A DNA stretch of 64,000 nucleotides. Source: Streptomyces canus (lineage in GTDB: Bacteria > Actinomycetota > Actinomycetes > Streptomycetales > Streptomycetaceae). A program made the position numbers and the translations under genes. The notes beneath the pieces are model-generated. The model was not told the DNA's origin, did no database searches, and was given only the letters and a program-made list of their open reading frames with translations. The stretch is taken from contig NZ_CP107989.1 of assembly GCF_041435015.1 (NCBI RefSeq), positions 7,502,001 through 7,566,000 on the forward strand. Reading direction: 5' to 3'. Positions 39,626 to 48,378 of the stretch are shown one piece after another; the first letter of the stretch is position 1, and the number at the start of each line of letters is the position of its first letter.

Positions 39626-40393
39626 GTGAGCGAGAAGAACCGTGAGGGAAAGCGCACCGCCCGCGAGCGGCTGGCGGAGGAGCGCGCGAAGCAGAAGACC
39701 GCGGACAAGCGGCGCCGGGTGCTGATCGTGGGCACGAGCGTGGTGTGCGTCCTGGGTCTCGCGGCGGTGATCGGTGTCATCGCGGCGAACTCCGGCAAGG
39801 ACAAGGCCTCGGGTCCGGTCGTGGCGCCCTCGGGGGCCAACGGCCAGGACAGCCTCGCCGTCCCGGTCGGCAAGGAGGGCGCCAAGTCGACGCTCGTCGT
39901 CTGGGAGGACTTCCGCTGCCCGGCCTGCAAGGCCTTCGAGGCGGCGTACCGCCCGACGATCCACGAGCTCACCGGGTCCGGCAAGCTCAAGGTCGAGTAC
40001 CACCTGGCGACGATCATCGACGGCAACATGGGCGGCACCGGCTCCCGCAACGCGGCCAATGCCGCGGCCTGCGCCCAGGACGCCGGGAAGTTCCCGGCGT
40101 ACCACGACGTGCTCTACGAGAACCAGCCCGAGGAGACCAGCGACGACTACGCCGAGAACGGCAAACTCCTCGAACTGGCGAAGAAGGTCGACGGGCTCGA
40201 CACCCCCGCCTTCCGCACCTGTGTCGAGAAGGGCACCCACACCACGTGGGTGGACAAGTCCGCGGCCGCCTTCCGTAATGGCGGCTTCTCCGGCACTCCG
40301 ACCGTGCTGCTCGACGGCAAGAACATCTACCAGGACCGGACGATGACGCCGACGAAGCTGAAGCAGCAGGTGGAGGCCGCCAACAAGGGGTGA
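39626..40393 (+). CDS. Membrane-anchored DsbA-like thioredoxin-fold protein
   Basis: A 255-residue paralogue of the protein at 8315-9130, with the same layout: basic N-terminus (TARERLAEERAKQ), a transmembrane helix at about 32-53, and an external DsbA-like domain with CPAC (Cys98, Cys101) in WEDFRCPAC. The conserved GTP cis-proline loop is visible near FSGTPTVLL. Expected role is extracytoplasmic thiol oxidation. The GTG at 39626 follows a hairpin. It lies between trpA and lgt, but its transcript is probably separate from trp. Confidence 0.9.
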   Translation: MSEKNREGKRTARERLAEERAKQKTADKRRRVLIVGTSVVCVLGLAAVIGVIAANSGKDKASGPVVAPSGANGQDSLAVPVGKEGAKSTLVVWEDFRCPACKAFEAAYRPTIHELTGSGKLKVEYHLATIIDGNMGGTGSRNAANAAACAQDAGKFPAYHDVLYENQPEETSDDYAENGKLLELAKKVDGLDTPAFRTCVEKGTHTTWVDKSAAAFRNGGFSGTPTVLLDGKNIYQDRTMTPTKLKQQVEAANKG

Positions 40394-40496
40394 CGGCGGG
40401 TAAGGCGGCGGCCGCCGTCTCTCACGCGCCTGTTATGGACCCGTTGCCGGGCCGCTTGCCGTGGGCCCGGCCCGGCAGGGTAGCGTCGACCCTGCC

Positions 40497-41450
40497 ATGG
40501 AACTTGCCTACATTCCCAGCCCGTCGCGCGGGGTGATTCACCTCGGTCCCATCCCGCTGCGTGGCTATGCGTTCTGCATCATCATCGGTGTCTTCGTTGC
40601 CGTCTGGCTCGGCAACAAGCGCTGGATCGCCCGCGGCGGACGGGTCGGCACGGTGGCCGACATCGCGGTCTGGGCCGTGCCGTTCGGACTCCTCGGCGGC
40701 CGCCTCTACCACGTGATCACGGACTACGAGCTGTACTTCAGCGAGGGCCGTGACTGGGTGGACGCCTTCAAGATCTGGGAGGGCGGCCTCGGCATCTGGG
40801 GTGCGATCGCGCTCGGCGCGGTGGGCGCGTGGATCGGCTGCCGACGCCGGGGCATCCCGCTGCCCGCCTGGGCCGACGCCCTCGCCCCCGGTATCGCCCT
40901 CGCGCAGGCGATCGGCCGCTGGGGCAACTGGTTCAACCAGGAGCTGTACGGCAAGCCGACCGACCTGCCGTGGGCCCTGCACATCACGTCCTCCACGGAC
41001 GGCCGGGTGCCGGGCCACTACCACCCGACGTTCCTGTACGAGTCGCTGTGGTGCGTCGGCGTCGCGCTCCTCGTCATCTGGGCCGACCGCCGCTTCAAGC
41101 TGGGACACGGACGGGCCTTCGCGCTGTACGTCGCCGCGTACTGCACGGGGCGCGGCTGGATCGAGTACATGCGCATCGACGACGCCCACCACATCCTCGG
41201 GGTCCGGCTCAACGTCTGGACCGCGATCATCGTGTTCGTGCTCGCGGTGACCTACTTCGTGCTGTCGGCGAAGAAGCGGCCCGGCCGCGAGGAAGTGGTC
41301 GAGCCGGGTGCCGACGTCACCGACGGTGAGGCCGAAGAGGACGAGAAGGCCGACGGTGTCGTGAAGCCCGAGGCTGAGACCGACTCCGACGAGACCGAGG
41401 CCGACTCCCGTGAGGTGACCGACGAGGCCGGGTCGGCGAAGAAGACCTGA
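40497..41450 (+). CDS. lgt: Prolipoprotein diacylglyceryl transferase
   Basis: Transfers diacylglycerol from phosphatidylglycerol to the lipobox cysteine, before LspA acts. The 317-residue protein has about seven membrane segments up to residue 265 and the Lgt signature GRWGNWFNQELYG, plus HYHPTFLYES. A C-terminal extension of about 45 residues, rich in Glu and Asp, is absent from E. coli Lgt but common in actinobacteria. The ATG at 40497 is used over an upstream frame from 40461. A 17-bp hairpin follows. Confidence 0.96.
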   Translation: MELAYIPSPSRGVIHLGPIPLRGYAFCIIIGVFVAVWLGNKRWIARGGRVGTVADIAVWAVPFGLLGGRLYHVITDYELYFSEGRDWVDAFKIWEGGLGIWGAIALGAVGAWIGCRRRGIPLPAWADALAPGIALAQAIGRWGNWFNQELYGKPTDLPWALHITSSTDGRVPGHYHPTFLYESLWCVGVALLVIWADRRFKLGHGRAFALYVAAYCTGRGWIEYMRIDDAHHILGVRLNVWTAIIVFVLAVTYFVLSAKKRPGREEVVEPGADVTDGEAEEDEKADGVVKPEAETDSDETEADSREVTDEAGSAKKT

Positions 41451-41465
41451 CGCTTGGTTGTACGT

Positions 41466-41503
41466 CGACGAGGGCGCCCCGACTGCTCGGGGCGCCCTCG
41501 TCG
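41466..41503. terminator. 17-bp perfect bidirectional terminator
   Basis: The arms CGACGAGGGCGCCCCGA and TCGGGGCGCCCTCGTCG pair perfectly around CTGC. It lies 15 nt after lgt and 4 nt before the end of the convergent lyase gene, so it serves both the lgt transcript and the long minus-strand operon. Confidence 0.85.
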
Positions 41504-41507
41504 TATG

Positions 41508-42338
41508 TCAGCGGCGGTGGGCGAGGGAGAGCGTGCGGTGGGCCTGGGTCACCACCGCCGCGTCGATGAAGGTGCCGTTCGCGAGGGCCTGGGCCCCCCG
41601 GTGGGCCTCCGCTGCCTTGAGGACCGTCTCCGCGTGCTCGATTTCCTCCGCCGTGGGGAGATAGACGCGCTCGATCACCGGGAGTTGACGGGGGTGGACG
41701 GCCGCTCGGCCCAGGAAGCCCAGGGCGCGACCGTGGGCGCAGGACGCTTCGAGGCCCTCCAGGTCCCGGGTGTCGGGGTGGACCGACTGGGGTGGGGGAG
41801 GGAGCGACGCCGCTCGTGCCGCCACGATCACGCGCGAGCGGGACCAGTCCAGGCCTCTGTCGTGTCGTACGCCGAGGTCGGCGCGCAGATCTGCCTCACC
41901 GAGGGCGATGCCGCGCAGACCCGGGTGGACGGTGGCGATGGCGTAGGCGCGCTCGATGCCCAGGGCCGACTCCAGGAGGGCGTACAGGGGCGGGGCGCCT
42001 CCTTCGGCCCAGGCTGTCGTCTGTGCGACGTGGGTGATCTGGTCGGGGGCGGTGACCTTGGGCAGGCGCAGACCGGAGATGCCCGGGAGGGCGGCGATCG
42101 CTGCCAGATCCGCTGCCGCCAGCGGGCTGTCCAGGGCGTTCACCCGGACGTGCACCGGGATGGGCTGCGGGTCGGTGAGACGTTCGGCCGTCGCCTCGCG
42201 GGCGTAGCGCTTGCGGTCCGGGGCCACCGCGTCCTCCAGGTCGACGACCACGACGTCGGCGCCGGAGGCGAGGGCCTTGGTGACGGTCTCCGGGCGGTCG
42301 CCGGGGGCGTAGAGCCAGGTGAGCGGATACGGTCTCAC
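41508..42338 (-). CDS. CoA ester lyase, HpcH/HpaI-CitE superfamily
   Basis: A 276-residue TIM-barrel lyase related to CitE and malyl-CoA lyase/thioesterase. The acidic metal residues are probably Glu123 (LLESALG) and Asp150 (GEADLRADLG), with Arg65 in VHVRVNALD for the CoA carboxylate. Family members cleave or hydrolyse beta-hydroxyacyl-CoA esters. It is the last gene of a seven-gene minus-strand operon and overlaps the CoA-transferase by 4 nt. The pairing of a type III CoA-transferase with this lyase suggests activation of a small acid followed by C-C cleavage; the acid is unknown. Confidence 0.9.
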   Translation of the reverse strand: MRPYPLTWLYAPGDRPETVTKALASGADVVVVDLEDAVAPDRKRYAREATAERLTDPQPIPVHVRVNALDSPLAAADLAAIAALPGISGLRLPKVTAPDQITHVAQTTAWAEGGAPPLYALLESALGIERAYAIATVHPGLRGIALGEADLRADLGVRHDRGLDWSRSRVIVAARAASLPPPPQSVHPDTRDLEGLEASCAHGRALGFLGRAAVHPRQLPVIERVYLPTAEEIEHAETVLKAAEAHRGAQALANGTFIDAAVVTQAHRTLSLAHRR

Positions 42339-43525
42339 AGCGCGCCCTCCGTGCGCAGGGCGCTCAACTCGGCCTCGGTCAGGCCCAGTTCCGTCAGGAT
42401 CTCGTCCGTGTCCGCGCCGTGCGGGCGGCCCGCCCAGCGGATCGTGCCAGGGGTCGAGGAGAGCCGGAAGAGGACGTTCTGCATGCGCAGGGGCCCGAGC
42501 TCGGGGTCGTCGACCGTGGTGACGGTGTCGAGGGCCTGGTACTGCGGGTCGGCCATCACGTCCCGGATGTCCTGGATCGGGGCGACCGCGGCCTCCGCCT
42601 TCTCGAAGGCCGCGAGGACCTCGGTGCGGGTGCGTTCGGCGATCCAGGAGCCGACCGCCCGGTCGAGGACGTCGGCGTGGGCGGCCCGCTGGGCACCGGT
42701 CGCGAACCATGGCTCGTCGATCAGCTCCGGGCGGCCCACCAGGTGCATCACGCGCTCCGCGATCGACTGGGCCGAGGTGGAGACGGCGACCCAGGTGCCG
42801 TCCGCCGTGCGATAGGTGTTGCGCGGGGCGTTGTTGGCGGAGCGGTTGCCGGTGCGTTCCTGGACGAGGCCGAGCTGGTCGTACCAGGTCGGCTGCGGGC
42901 CGAGGACCGTCAGGATCGGTTCGATGATCGCCATGTCGACGACCTGGCCCTCGCCGGTGTGGTCGCGGGCCGCGAGCGCCGTCATCACCGCGTACGCCGT
43001 GGCCAGGCCCGCGATGGAGTCGGCCAGGCCGAAGGGCGGCAGGACCGGGGGCGCGTCCCGTTCGCCGGTGATCGCCGCGAAGCCGCTCATCGCCTCGGCG
43101 AGGGTGCCGAAGCCGGGGCGGTGGGCGTACGGGCCGAACTGGCCGAAGCCGGTGACCCGGGTGAGGACCAGGCGGGGGTTGACGGCGGAGAGCTCCGGCC
43201 AGCCGAGGTCCCACTTCTCCAGGGTGCCGGGGCGGAAGTTCTCGATGACCACGTCCGCCGTCTCGGCCAGGCGGAGGAAGGTGGCGCGACCGCCCCGCTT
43301 CGAGAGGTCGATCGTGAGCGTGCGCTTGTTGCGGCCCAGGACTTTCCACCACAGGCCGATGCCGTCCTTCGAAGGCCCGTGGCCACGGGAGGGGTCCGGC
43401 TTCGTGGGGTGCTCGATCTTGATGACCTCCGCGCCGAAGTCGCCGAGCATCGTGGCCGCGATCGGGCCCGCGAACAGGGTGGCCAGGTCGAGAACGCGGA
43501 GGCCGGTGAGAGGTGCGTGTGTCAT
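42335..43525 (-). CDS. CaiB/BaiF-family (type III) CoA-transferase
   Basis: A 396-residue CoA-transferase of formyl-CoA transferase type. The N-terminus (LRVLDLATLFAGPIAATMLGDFGAEVIKIE) and the catalytic Asp169 in FGLADSIAG match the family, as does ENFRPG near residue 95. It transfers CoA between carboxylic acids through an aspartyl-CoA anhydride. The start overlaps the ribokinase stop and its own stop overlaps the lyase start, both by 4 nt, indicating coupled translation and a shared pathway. Confidence 0.92.
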   Translation of the reverse strand: MTHAPLTGLRVLDLATLFAGPIAATMLGDFGAEVIKIEHPTKPDPSRGHGPSKDGIGLWWKVLGRNKRTLTIDLSKRGGRATFLRLAETADVVIENFRPGTLEKWDLGWPELSAVNPRLVLTRVTGFGQFGPYAHRPGFGTLAEAMSGFAAITGERDAPPVLPPFGLADSIAGLATAYAVMTALAARDHTGEGQVVDMAIIEPILTVLGPQPTWYDQLGLVQERTGNRSANNAPRNTYRTADGTWVAVSTSAQSIAERVMHLVGRPELIDEPWFATGAQRAAHADVLDRAVGSWIAERTRTEVLAAFEKAEAAVAPIQDIRDVMADPQYQALDTVTTVDDPELGPLRMQNVLFRLSSTPGTIRWAGRPHGADTDEILTELGLTEAELSALRTEGAL

Positions 43526-44415
43526 GACGTGTACCGGGCCTCGATCTCGGATCGGTAGGGCATCGACGCCGAGGCGCCTTCCCGCTGGACGGAGAGTGCG
43601 GCCGCCGTGGCCGCCCAGGTCATCGCCTCCCGGATCGGCCGTTCCTCGCCGAGGGCGACGGCGAGGGCGCCCACGTAGGTGTCGCCGGCACCCGTGGAGT
43701 CCACCGCGGTGACGTGCGGGGCGGGGACGGCGAGGGGTTCGGCGTCCCGGGTCAGATAGACGCTGCCCGCCGCGCCCAGGGTGATCACCACGCGCGGGAC
43801 CCGGTCGAGGAGGGCGGCGCCCGCGGCGAACGGGTCGCCGCGGCCGGTGAGGGTGGTCGCCTCGTGCTCGTTGGGGACCAACAGGTCGGTGGCGTCGAGG
43901 AGTTCGGGTGGGAGGGGCCGGGCGGGGGCGGGCGTGAGGATCGTACGGACGCCGTGGGACCGTGCCGTCTGCGCGCCCGCGAGGACAGCTGCCAGGGGGA
44001 TCTCCAGCTGGAGGAGCAGGGCGTCGGCGGAGGCGATCAGGCCCTCGTCGCCGGGGGCGAGATGATCGACGGTGCCGTTCGCTCCGGGGATGACGACGAT
44101 CGCGTTGCCGCCCGCGTCGTCCACGACGATGTGCGCGGTGCCGGAGGGGCCCTCGATGGTGCGCAGGTGGTCGGTGGTCACACCGGAGTGTTCGAGGGTG
44201 GAGCGCAGCCGGGTGCCGAAGCCGTCGTTGCCGACCGCGCCGATCATCGAGACGGTGGCGCCGGCGCGGGCCGCGGCGATCGCCTGGTTGGCGCCCTTGC
44301 CGCCGGGGATCGTACGGAAGTCTCTGCCGGTGACGGTCTCTCCTCGTCGGGGTGCCTTTTCGACGTAGGTGACCAGGTCCATGTTCGTGCTGCCGAGCAC
44401 GGCGATGTGGGTCAT
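43522..44415 (-). CDS. rbsK: Ribokinase, PfkB family
   Basis: Phosphorylates ribose to ribose 5-phosphate. The 297-residue protein has the ribokinase-type N-terminus (GSTNMDLVTYVEKAPRRGET), PGGKGANQAIAAARAGA near 37-53 and the catalytic Asp245 in DSTGAGDTYVGA. It is not a PsuK- or carbohydrate-kinase-like outlier by these motifs, although related sugars cannot be excluded. It lies between the ADP-ribosylglycohydrolase genes and the CoA-transferase, with 4-nt overlaps on both sides. No ribose transporter genes are nearby, so ribose made inside the cell is the likely substrate. Confidence 0.9.
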   Translation of the reverse strand: MTHIAVLGSTNMDLVTYVEKAPRRGETVTGRDFRTIPGGKGANQAIAAARAGATVSMIGAVGNDGFGTRLRSTLEHSGVTTDHLRTIEGPSGTAHIVVDDAGGNAIVVIPGANGTVDHLAPGDEGLIASADALLLQLEIPLAAVLAGAQTARSHGVRTILTPAPARPLPPELLDATDLLVPNEHEATTLTGRGDPFAAGAALLDRVPRVVITLGAAGSVYLTRDAEPLAVPAPHVTAVDSTGAGDTYVGALAVALGEERPIREAMTWAATAAALSVQREGASASMPYRSEIEARYTS

Positions 44416-45788
44416 GGGCGAGCAGCCTCCCGTTGGGTGAGATGGGCCAGGGTGTCGAAGCCGGTGCCGTTGAAGTCGGCGACGGAGGTGGCCAGACGGT
44501 TCTTGAGGGGGGTGGTCCAGCGGTCGGGGAGGTGGTCGGGGGCCCCGGCCAGGAGTCCGGCGATGCTGCCCGTGGTGGCGCCGTTGGAGTCGGTGTCCCA
44601 GCCGCCGCTGACCGCTCTGCAGACGGAGCCGGTGAAGTCGCCGTTCGCGTGGGTGAGGGCGGCGGCGATCAGCGCGGTGTTGGGGATCGAGTGGACCCAG
44701 TGGTGGGTGGCCGCGTGGGTGGCGTGGAGTGCGTCCACGACCTTGTCGAAGTCGTCGTGCCGCTCGGCGAGTTGGACCGCGTGGGTGATCGCTTTCGCCA
44801 GTCGGGAGTTCGGGGGGATCACGGTGAGGCCGGTGCGGAGGCAGGTGTGGATGTCGGGGGTCGTCGTCGCCCGGGCGATCACCGCCGCCGTGAACATCGC
44901 CGCGTAGACGCCGTTCGCCGTGTGGGTGAGGGTGGCGTCCCGGTGGGCCTGTTCGGCCGCGGCGGCCGGGTCGCCGGGATTGGTCCAGCCGTGGACGTCC
45001 GCGCGGATGAGGGCGCCGATCCATTCGCGGAAGGGGTTGCGGTGGCGGGCCGTTCTCGGGGGCTCCAGGCCCTGGAGGAGGTTGCGGTAGGCGAGGCGTT
45101 CGGCGGTGAAGGTGCGGCCGGCGGGGAGCTCGGCCAGCCAGAGTCCGGCCACGTCCGTGGTGGTGAAGCGCCTGCCGTGACGTTGCAGCAACAGGAGGTT
45201 CAGGAGGGGGTAGTTGAGGTCGTCGTCCTCGGGCATGCCGTCGATGTTCTCGGCGAGGGAGGTGGTTGCCGAGCGGCGGTTCCAGGGATGGGCGGCGAGG
45301 AGGTCCGCCGGGACGCCCTTGGCCGTGAAGTAGGTGGTGAGGGGCCAGTTGCCGGTTGATCCGGCGAGTTGGCGGATGGCTTCCAGAGGGAGCTTCTCCA
45401 CCGGTTTGCCCAGGAGGCAGCCCACGGCTCGGCCCAGCCAGGCCGCTTCCAGACCGGCCTTGGTGGGGGGTGCCGCGGGGGTGGGGGGTGCAGCGGGGGT
45501 GGGCGACGGCCACGCCCGGCAGCGATCCTTGATCGTCGCGAGGTCGGTGGGCTCATGGTCCGCCAACGTGCTGGGAAGATCCGCCAGTTCGTCCAGCAGG
45601 TCTTCCGCCAGCTGCCGCAGGTACCTGGACGCGGGCTCCGCGGAGGCGCCCGCTCCTGCCGGCGCCTCCTTGCCTCCCGCCGCTCTCCACCTCGCCGCGA
45701 CCGCCGACGGCTCCCTGCCGTCCTGCGCCGCCTGGCGGAGTTCGTGGCCGATGAGGTCCTCCGGCTGGACCCAGGTCAGTCGGAGCAT
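44412..45788 (-). CDS. ADP-ribosylglycohydrolase-family protein (fourth of four)
   Basis: A 458-residue member of the ADP-ribosyl-GH fold. Residues 1-110 are an N-terminal extension, partly a Pro/Ala-rich linker with a repeat of PTPAAPPT. The catalytic fold starts at LGRAVGCLLGKPVEKL; metal-site motifs are MPEDDDLNYPLL and, at the C-terminus, GGWDTDSNGATTGSIAG, both intact. The AWLGRAVGCLLGK-type start resembles the subgroup of bacterial glycohydrolases acting on small nucleosides, but the substrate is not known. The ATG at 45788 has GGAGG upstream; the gene overlaps the upstream one by 13 nt. Confidence 0.88.
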   Translation of the reverse strand: MLRLTWVQPEDLIGHELRQAAQDGREPSAVAARWRAAGGKEAPAGAGASAEPASRYLRQLAEDLLDELADLPSTLADHEPTDLATIKDRCRAWPSPTPAAPPTPAAPPTKAGLEAAWLGRAVGCLLGKPVEKLPLEAIRQLAGSTGNWPLTTYFTAKGVPADLLAAHPWNRRSATTSLAENIDGMPEDDDLNYPLLNLLLLQRHGRRFTTTDVAGLWLAELPAGRTFTAERLAYRNLLQGLEPPRTARHRNPFREWIGALIRADVHGWTNPGDPAAAAEQAHRDATLTHTANGVYAAMFTAAVIARATTTPDIHTCLRTGLTVIPPNSRLAKAITHAVQLAERHDDFDKVVDALHATHAATHHWVHSIPNTALIAAALTHANGDFTGSVCRAVSGGWDTDSNGATTGSIAGLLAGAPDHLPDRWTTPLKNRLATSVADFNGTGFDTLAHLTQREAARP

Positions 45789-46942
45789 CTCGGGCCTCCG
45801 AGTTCCGCGAAGGCCGCCTCGTGGGTCCTGCGGTGGGTCACGTCCCTCTCGAAGATCTCCCGGGTCACGGCCGTCAGCGTCGCTGCCGGTTCCCACAGGT
45901 CCAGGCGGCTCGCCTCCGAGACCGTTTTGGACCAGTCGTCCGGAACCGGGGAGCCCAGGGCCCCGGCGAGGGCGCCGGCCATCGTGGCGATCGAGTCGCA
46001 GTCCCTGCCGTAGTTCACCGCGCCGAGGACCGATCGGCGGTAGTCGCCCGCGGCCACGAGCACCATGGCCAGGGCGATGGGGAGTTCCTCGATCGAGTGG
46101 AGGCGGGAGGGGCGGCGGGCGCCGAGGGAGGGAGCGCGGTAGTCGGGGCCGACCGTGTCGTAGGGCGCGACCGCCTTCCGCAGCGGGTGCAGTGCCGACT
46201 CGAAGTCCGTGTGGTGGGTGGCCACTTCGCAGACCTGCTCGATCGCGGTACGGGTGCCGTCCTTCGCCAGGGAGAGGCAGGTCGTCACCACGGAGTCCGG
46301 TGTCGCGCCCGGTGTCGCCGCCGCCGCGACCGCCGCCGCGAAGACTCCCGCCGCCTCCCGGCCGTACGACGACTGGTGGGCGCCCGCGATGTCCAGGGCC
46401 TCGGCGTAGGCGGCCTGCGGGTTGGCCGCGTTGACCAGGCCGACGGGTGCCATGTACATCGCCGCACCGCAGTTGACGATGTTGCCGACGCCCGCCTCCC
46501 GGGGGTCGACATGGCCGTAGTGGAGGCGGCTGACCAGCCACTTCTCGGCGAGGAAGATCCGCTGGAGGGGGAGCGCCTCCGCCTCAAGTTCCGGGATCCA
46601 GCGCGGGTTCGTCATCAGGTCGGGGACCAGGTGGTCGGCGATCGCGTAGGCGTCGAGGTGGTCGCGGACCCGGTCGTAGACCCTGATCAGGGCGTGGGTC
46701 ATCAAGGTGTCGTCGGTGACATGGCCGTCGCCCTTGTGGTACGGGGCGATGGGGCGGGCGGTGCGCCAGGCGTCGCCGTTCCAGGGGCCGACGATGCCGT
46801 GGACGCGGCCGGCGTGACGTTCGAGGATCTGCTCGGGGGAGTAGCCCTCGACGGGACCGCCGAGGGCGTCGCCCACCGCCGCGCCCACGAGGGCTCCGGT
46901 GATCCGGTCCTCAAGGATGATTTCTGAGTTTTTGGGCGTCAT
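45776..46942 (-). CDS. ADP-ribosylglycohydrolase-family protein (third of four)
   Basis: A 388-residue member with an early fold start: ITGALVGAAVGDALGGPVEGY (from about residue 15), HVTDDTLMTHALI as the first metal motif and VNYGRDCDSIATMAGALAGALG as the second, both intact. It should be an active hydrolase of N-glycosidic ADP-ribose or ribose linkages, by family. Two starts are possible: ATG 46942, with AGGAGG 12 nt upstream, and ATG 46954, which gives an ATGA overlap with the upstream stop but has the AGGAGG directly against it. 46942 is listed. Confidence 0.88.
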   Translation of the reverse strand: MTPKNSEIILEDRITGALVGAAVGDALGGPVEGYSPEQILERHAGRVHGIVGPWNGDAWRTARPIAPYHKGDGHVTDDTLMTHALIRVYDRVRDHLDAYAIADHLVPDLMTNPRWIPELEAEALPLQRIFLAEKWLVSRLHYGHVDPREAGVGNIVNCGAAMYMAPVGLVNAANPQAAYAEALDIAGAHQSSYGREAAGVFAAAVAAAATPGATPDSVVTTCLSLAKDGTRTAIEQVCEVATHHTDFESALHPLRKAVAPYDTVGPDYRAPSLGARRPSRLHSIEELPIALAMVLVAAGDYRRSVLGAVNYGRDCDSIATMAGALAGALGSPVPDDWSKTVSEASRLDLWEPAATLTAVTREIFERDVTHRRTHEAAFAELGGPRCSD

Positions 46943-46950
46943 GCCCGGAA

Positions 46951-48378
46951 TCATCCTCCTGGGAGGGGCGGTTGTGCGGCTACCAGGAGTTCGGCGAGTT
47001 CCACGAGGTCCGTGCCGGTGAGGCGGGGGAGGGCGCAGCCGGAGAGTTTCCGGCAGGTGTTCCGCCAGGTGGCGGGGATCGCGTCGGCGCCGCCCAGTGC
47101 CCCGGTCAGCGCGCCCACCAGAGCGGGGGCCGAGTCGGCGACCCGGGACAGGCAGGCCGCGGCGGGGATCGCCTCGGCGATACGGCCCTGTGCGGCGCCG
47201 GCCAGCGCCAGGGCCACGGGGACGGTTTCGGCGGCCGCGATGCCGTAGCTGTAGACGTGGTCGACGATCTCGTGTTCCAGGGCGGGGATCAGGGCGAAGG
47301 CGGTGTCGGCGGACCGGGCGAGGTGCAGGGCGTGGCGGGCGTTGCGGCCGATCTCCGTCTCTTCGGGGAGTTCGGTGAGGGCGGCTGCCACGCAGGCCTC
47401 GACGGGGGTGCCGACCAGGGCCAGGGAGACGGCCGCGGCCATCGCCCGTGCTCCGTGGATGCCGTCTCCGTCCTGGGTGTAGCGGGCGTCGAACTCGGCC
47501 AGGTCCGCGGCGAGTCGGGGGTCGCCGGGGTGGGCGACGGCGAGGACACAGGCTCTGATGCAGGCCGCGTCGTCGAAGTAGTGCGGGTTGTCGTGACCGG
47601 TGGCGGGTGGACGCAGTCCGGTGGCGAGGTTGCCGAGCCCCGCTCGCACGGAGATACGGGCGCGGAGGGGGAGGACGGCGGACTCGATCTCGGGGGCGCG
47701 ATGCGCCGCGGCGGCCACTTCGGCGGCGAGGGCGTTCCAGGTGAGGTCGATGGCGGCTCTCGTACGGCGTTCCCCGGTCAGGTTGCCGAGGGGGGTGCCG
47801 GTGCCTGCCTTGAGGAGGGCCTCCGCGGTGAAGGCCGCCCATTCGGCGTCGTCGGAGGGGCCGAGGCGGAGGGGTTCGGGGGGTTGGTTGAGGGCGATGG
47901 GGACGGGGAGGGTGGTGGTGGCGTTCTGTTCGGCGAAGGTGTCGAGTTCGCGGGTGAGGCGGCGGGTCCAGTCGGGCATGCGGGCGGCTCTGTGGCGGGC
48001 GGCGGGCCAGCCGGCGGCGTCGCCTGCGGCCAGGCCGAGGAGGAGTCCCTGGACTCTCTTTCCGGCCTCGGCTCCGCCTTCGGCCTTTGTGTTCCCACCC
48101 GCACCACCGGTGCGACTTTCGTAGTCAGGTGCGGGTGGCCCCTGCGGGGCGAACTCACCGTCGGCGGCCGCGGGTTCGAGCGGCTTCGCCGTGGACGCGG
48201 GTTCGGCGGGGCCGGTGGTGGTCGGCGGGGCCGTGGTGCTGCACGTGGTCGGCGCCGTCGTGGTGCAGGCGGTCGGTCGGTCTGTGGTGTGGGAGTGGGG
48301 CGGTGGGGCCGTCGGGCCGGGGCCGTTCCGTGTGGACGTGGGGTCCGGGGTCTCCGCCCAGGGGCCCGGCGGCCTCAT
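46951..48378 (-). CDS. ADP-ribosylglycohydrolase-family protein (second of four), degenerate metal site
   Basis: A 475-residue protein. The first 100 residues are a Pro/Thr-rich, probably disordered extension. The fold begins at QGLLLGLAAGDAAGW; the first metal motif reads SDDAEWAAFTAE. The second, normally D-x-D-S/T, reads LSRVADSAPALVGALTGALG, so the first Asp is replaced by Val. This may abolish or alter catalysis. The ATG at 48378 overlaps the upstream stop (ATGA), matching the operon pattern, but the low-complexity N-terminus makes a later start possible. Confidence 0.78.
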   Translation of the reverse strand: MRPPGPWAETPDPTSTRNGPGPTAPPPHSHTTDRPTACTTTAPTTCSTTAPPTTTGPAEPASTAKPLEPAAADGEFAPQGPPAPDYESRTGGAGGNTKAEGGAEAGKRVQGLLLGLAAGDAAGWPAARHRAARMPDWTRRLTRELDTFAEQNATTTLPVPIALNQPPEPLRLGPSDDAEWAAFTAEALLKAGTGTPLGNLTGERRTRAAIDLTWNALAAEVAAAAHRAPEIESAVLPLRARISVRAGLGNLATGLRPPATGHDNPHYFDDAACIRACVLAVAHPGDPRLAADLAEFDARYTQDGDGIHGARAMAAAVSLALVGTPVEACVAAALTELPEETEIGRNARHALHLARSADTAFALIPALEHEIVDHVYSYGIAAAETVPVALALAGAAQGRIAEAIPAAACLSRVADSAPALVGALTGALGGADAIPATWRNTCRKLSGCALPRLTGTDLVELAELLVAAQPPLPGG

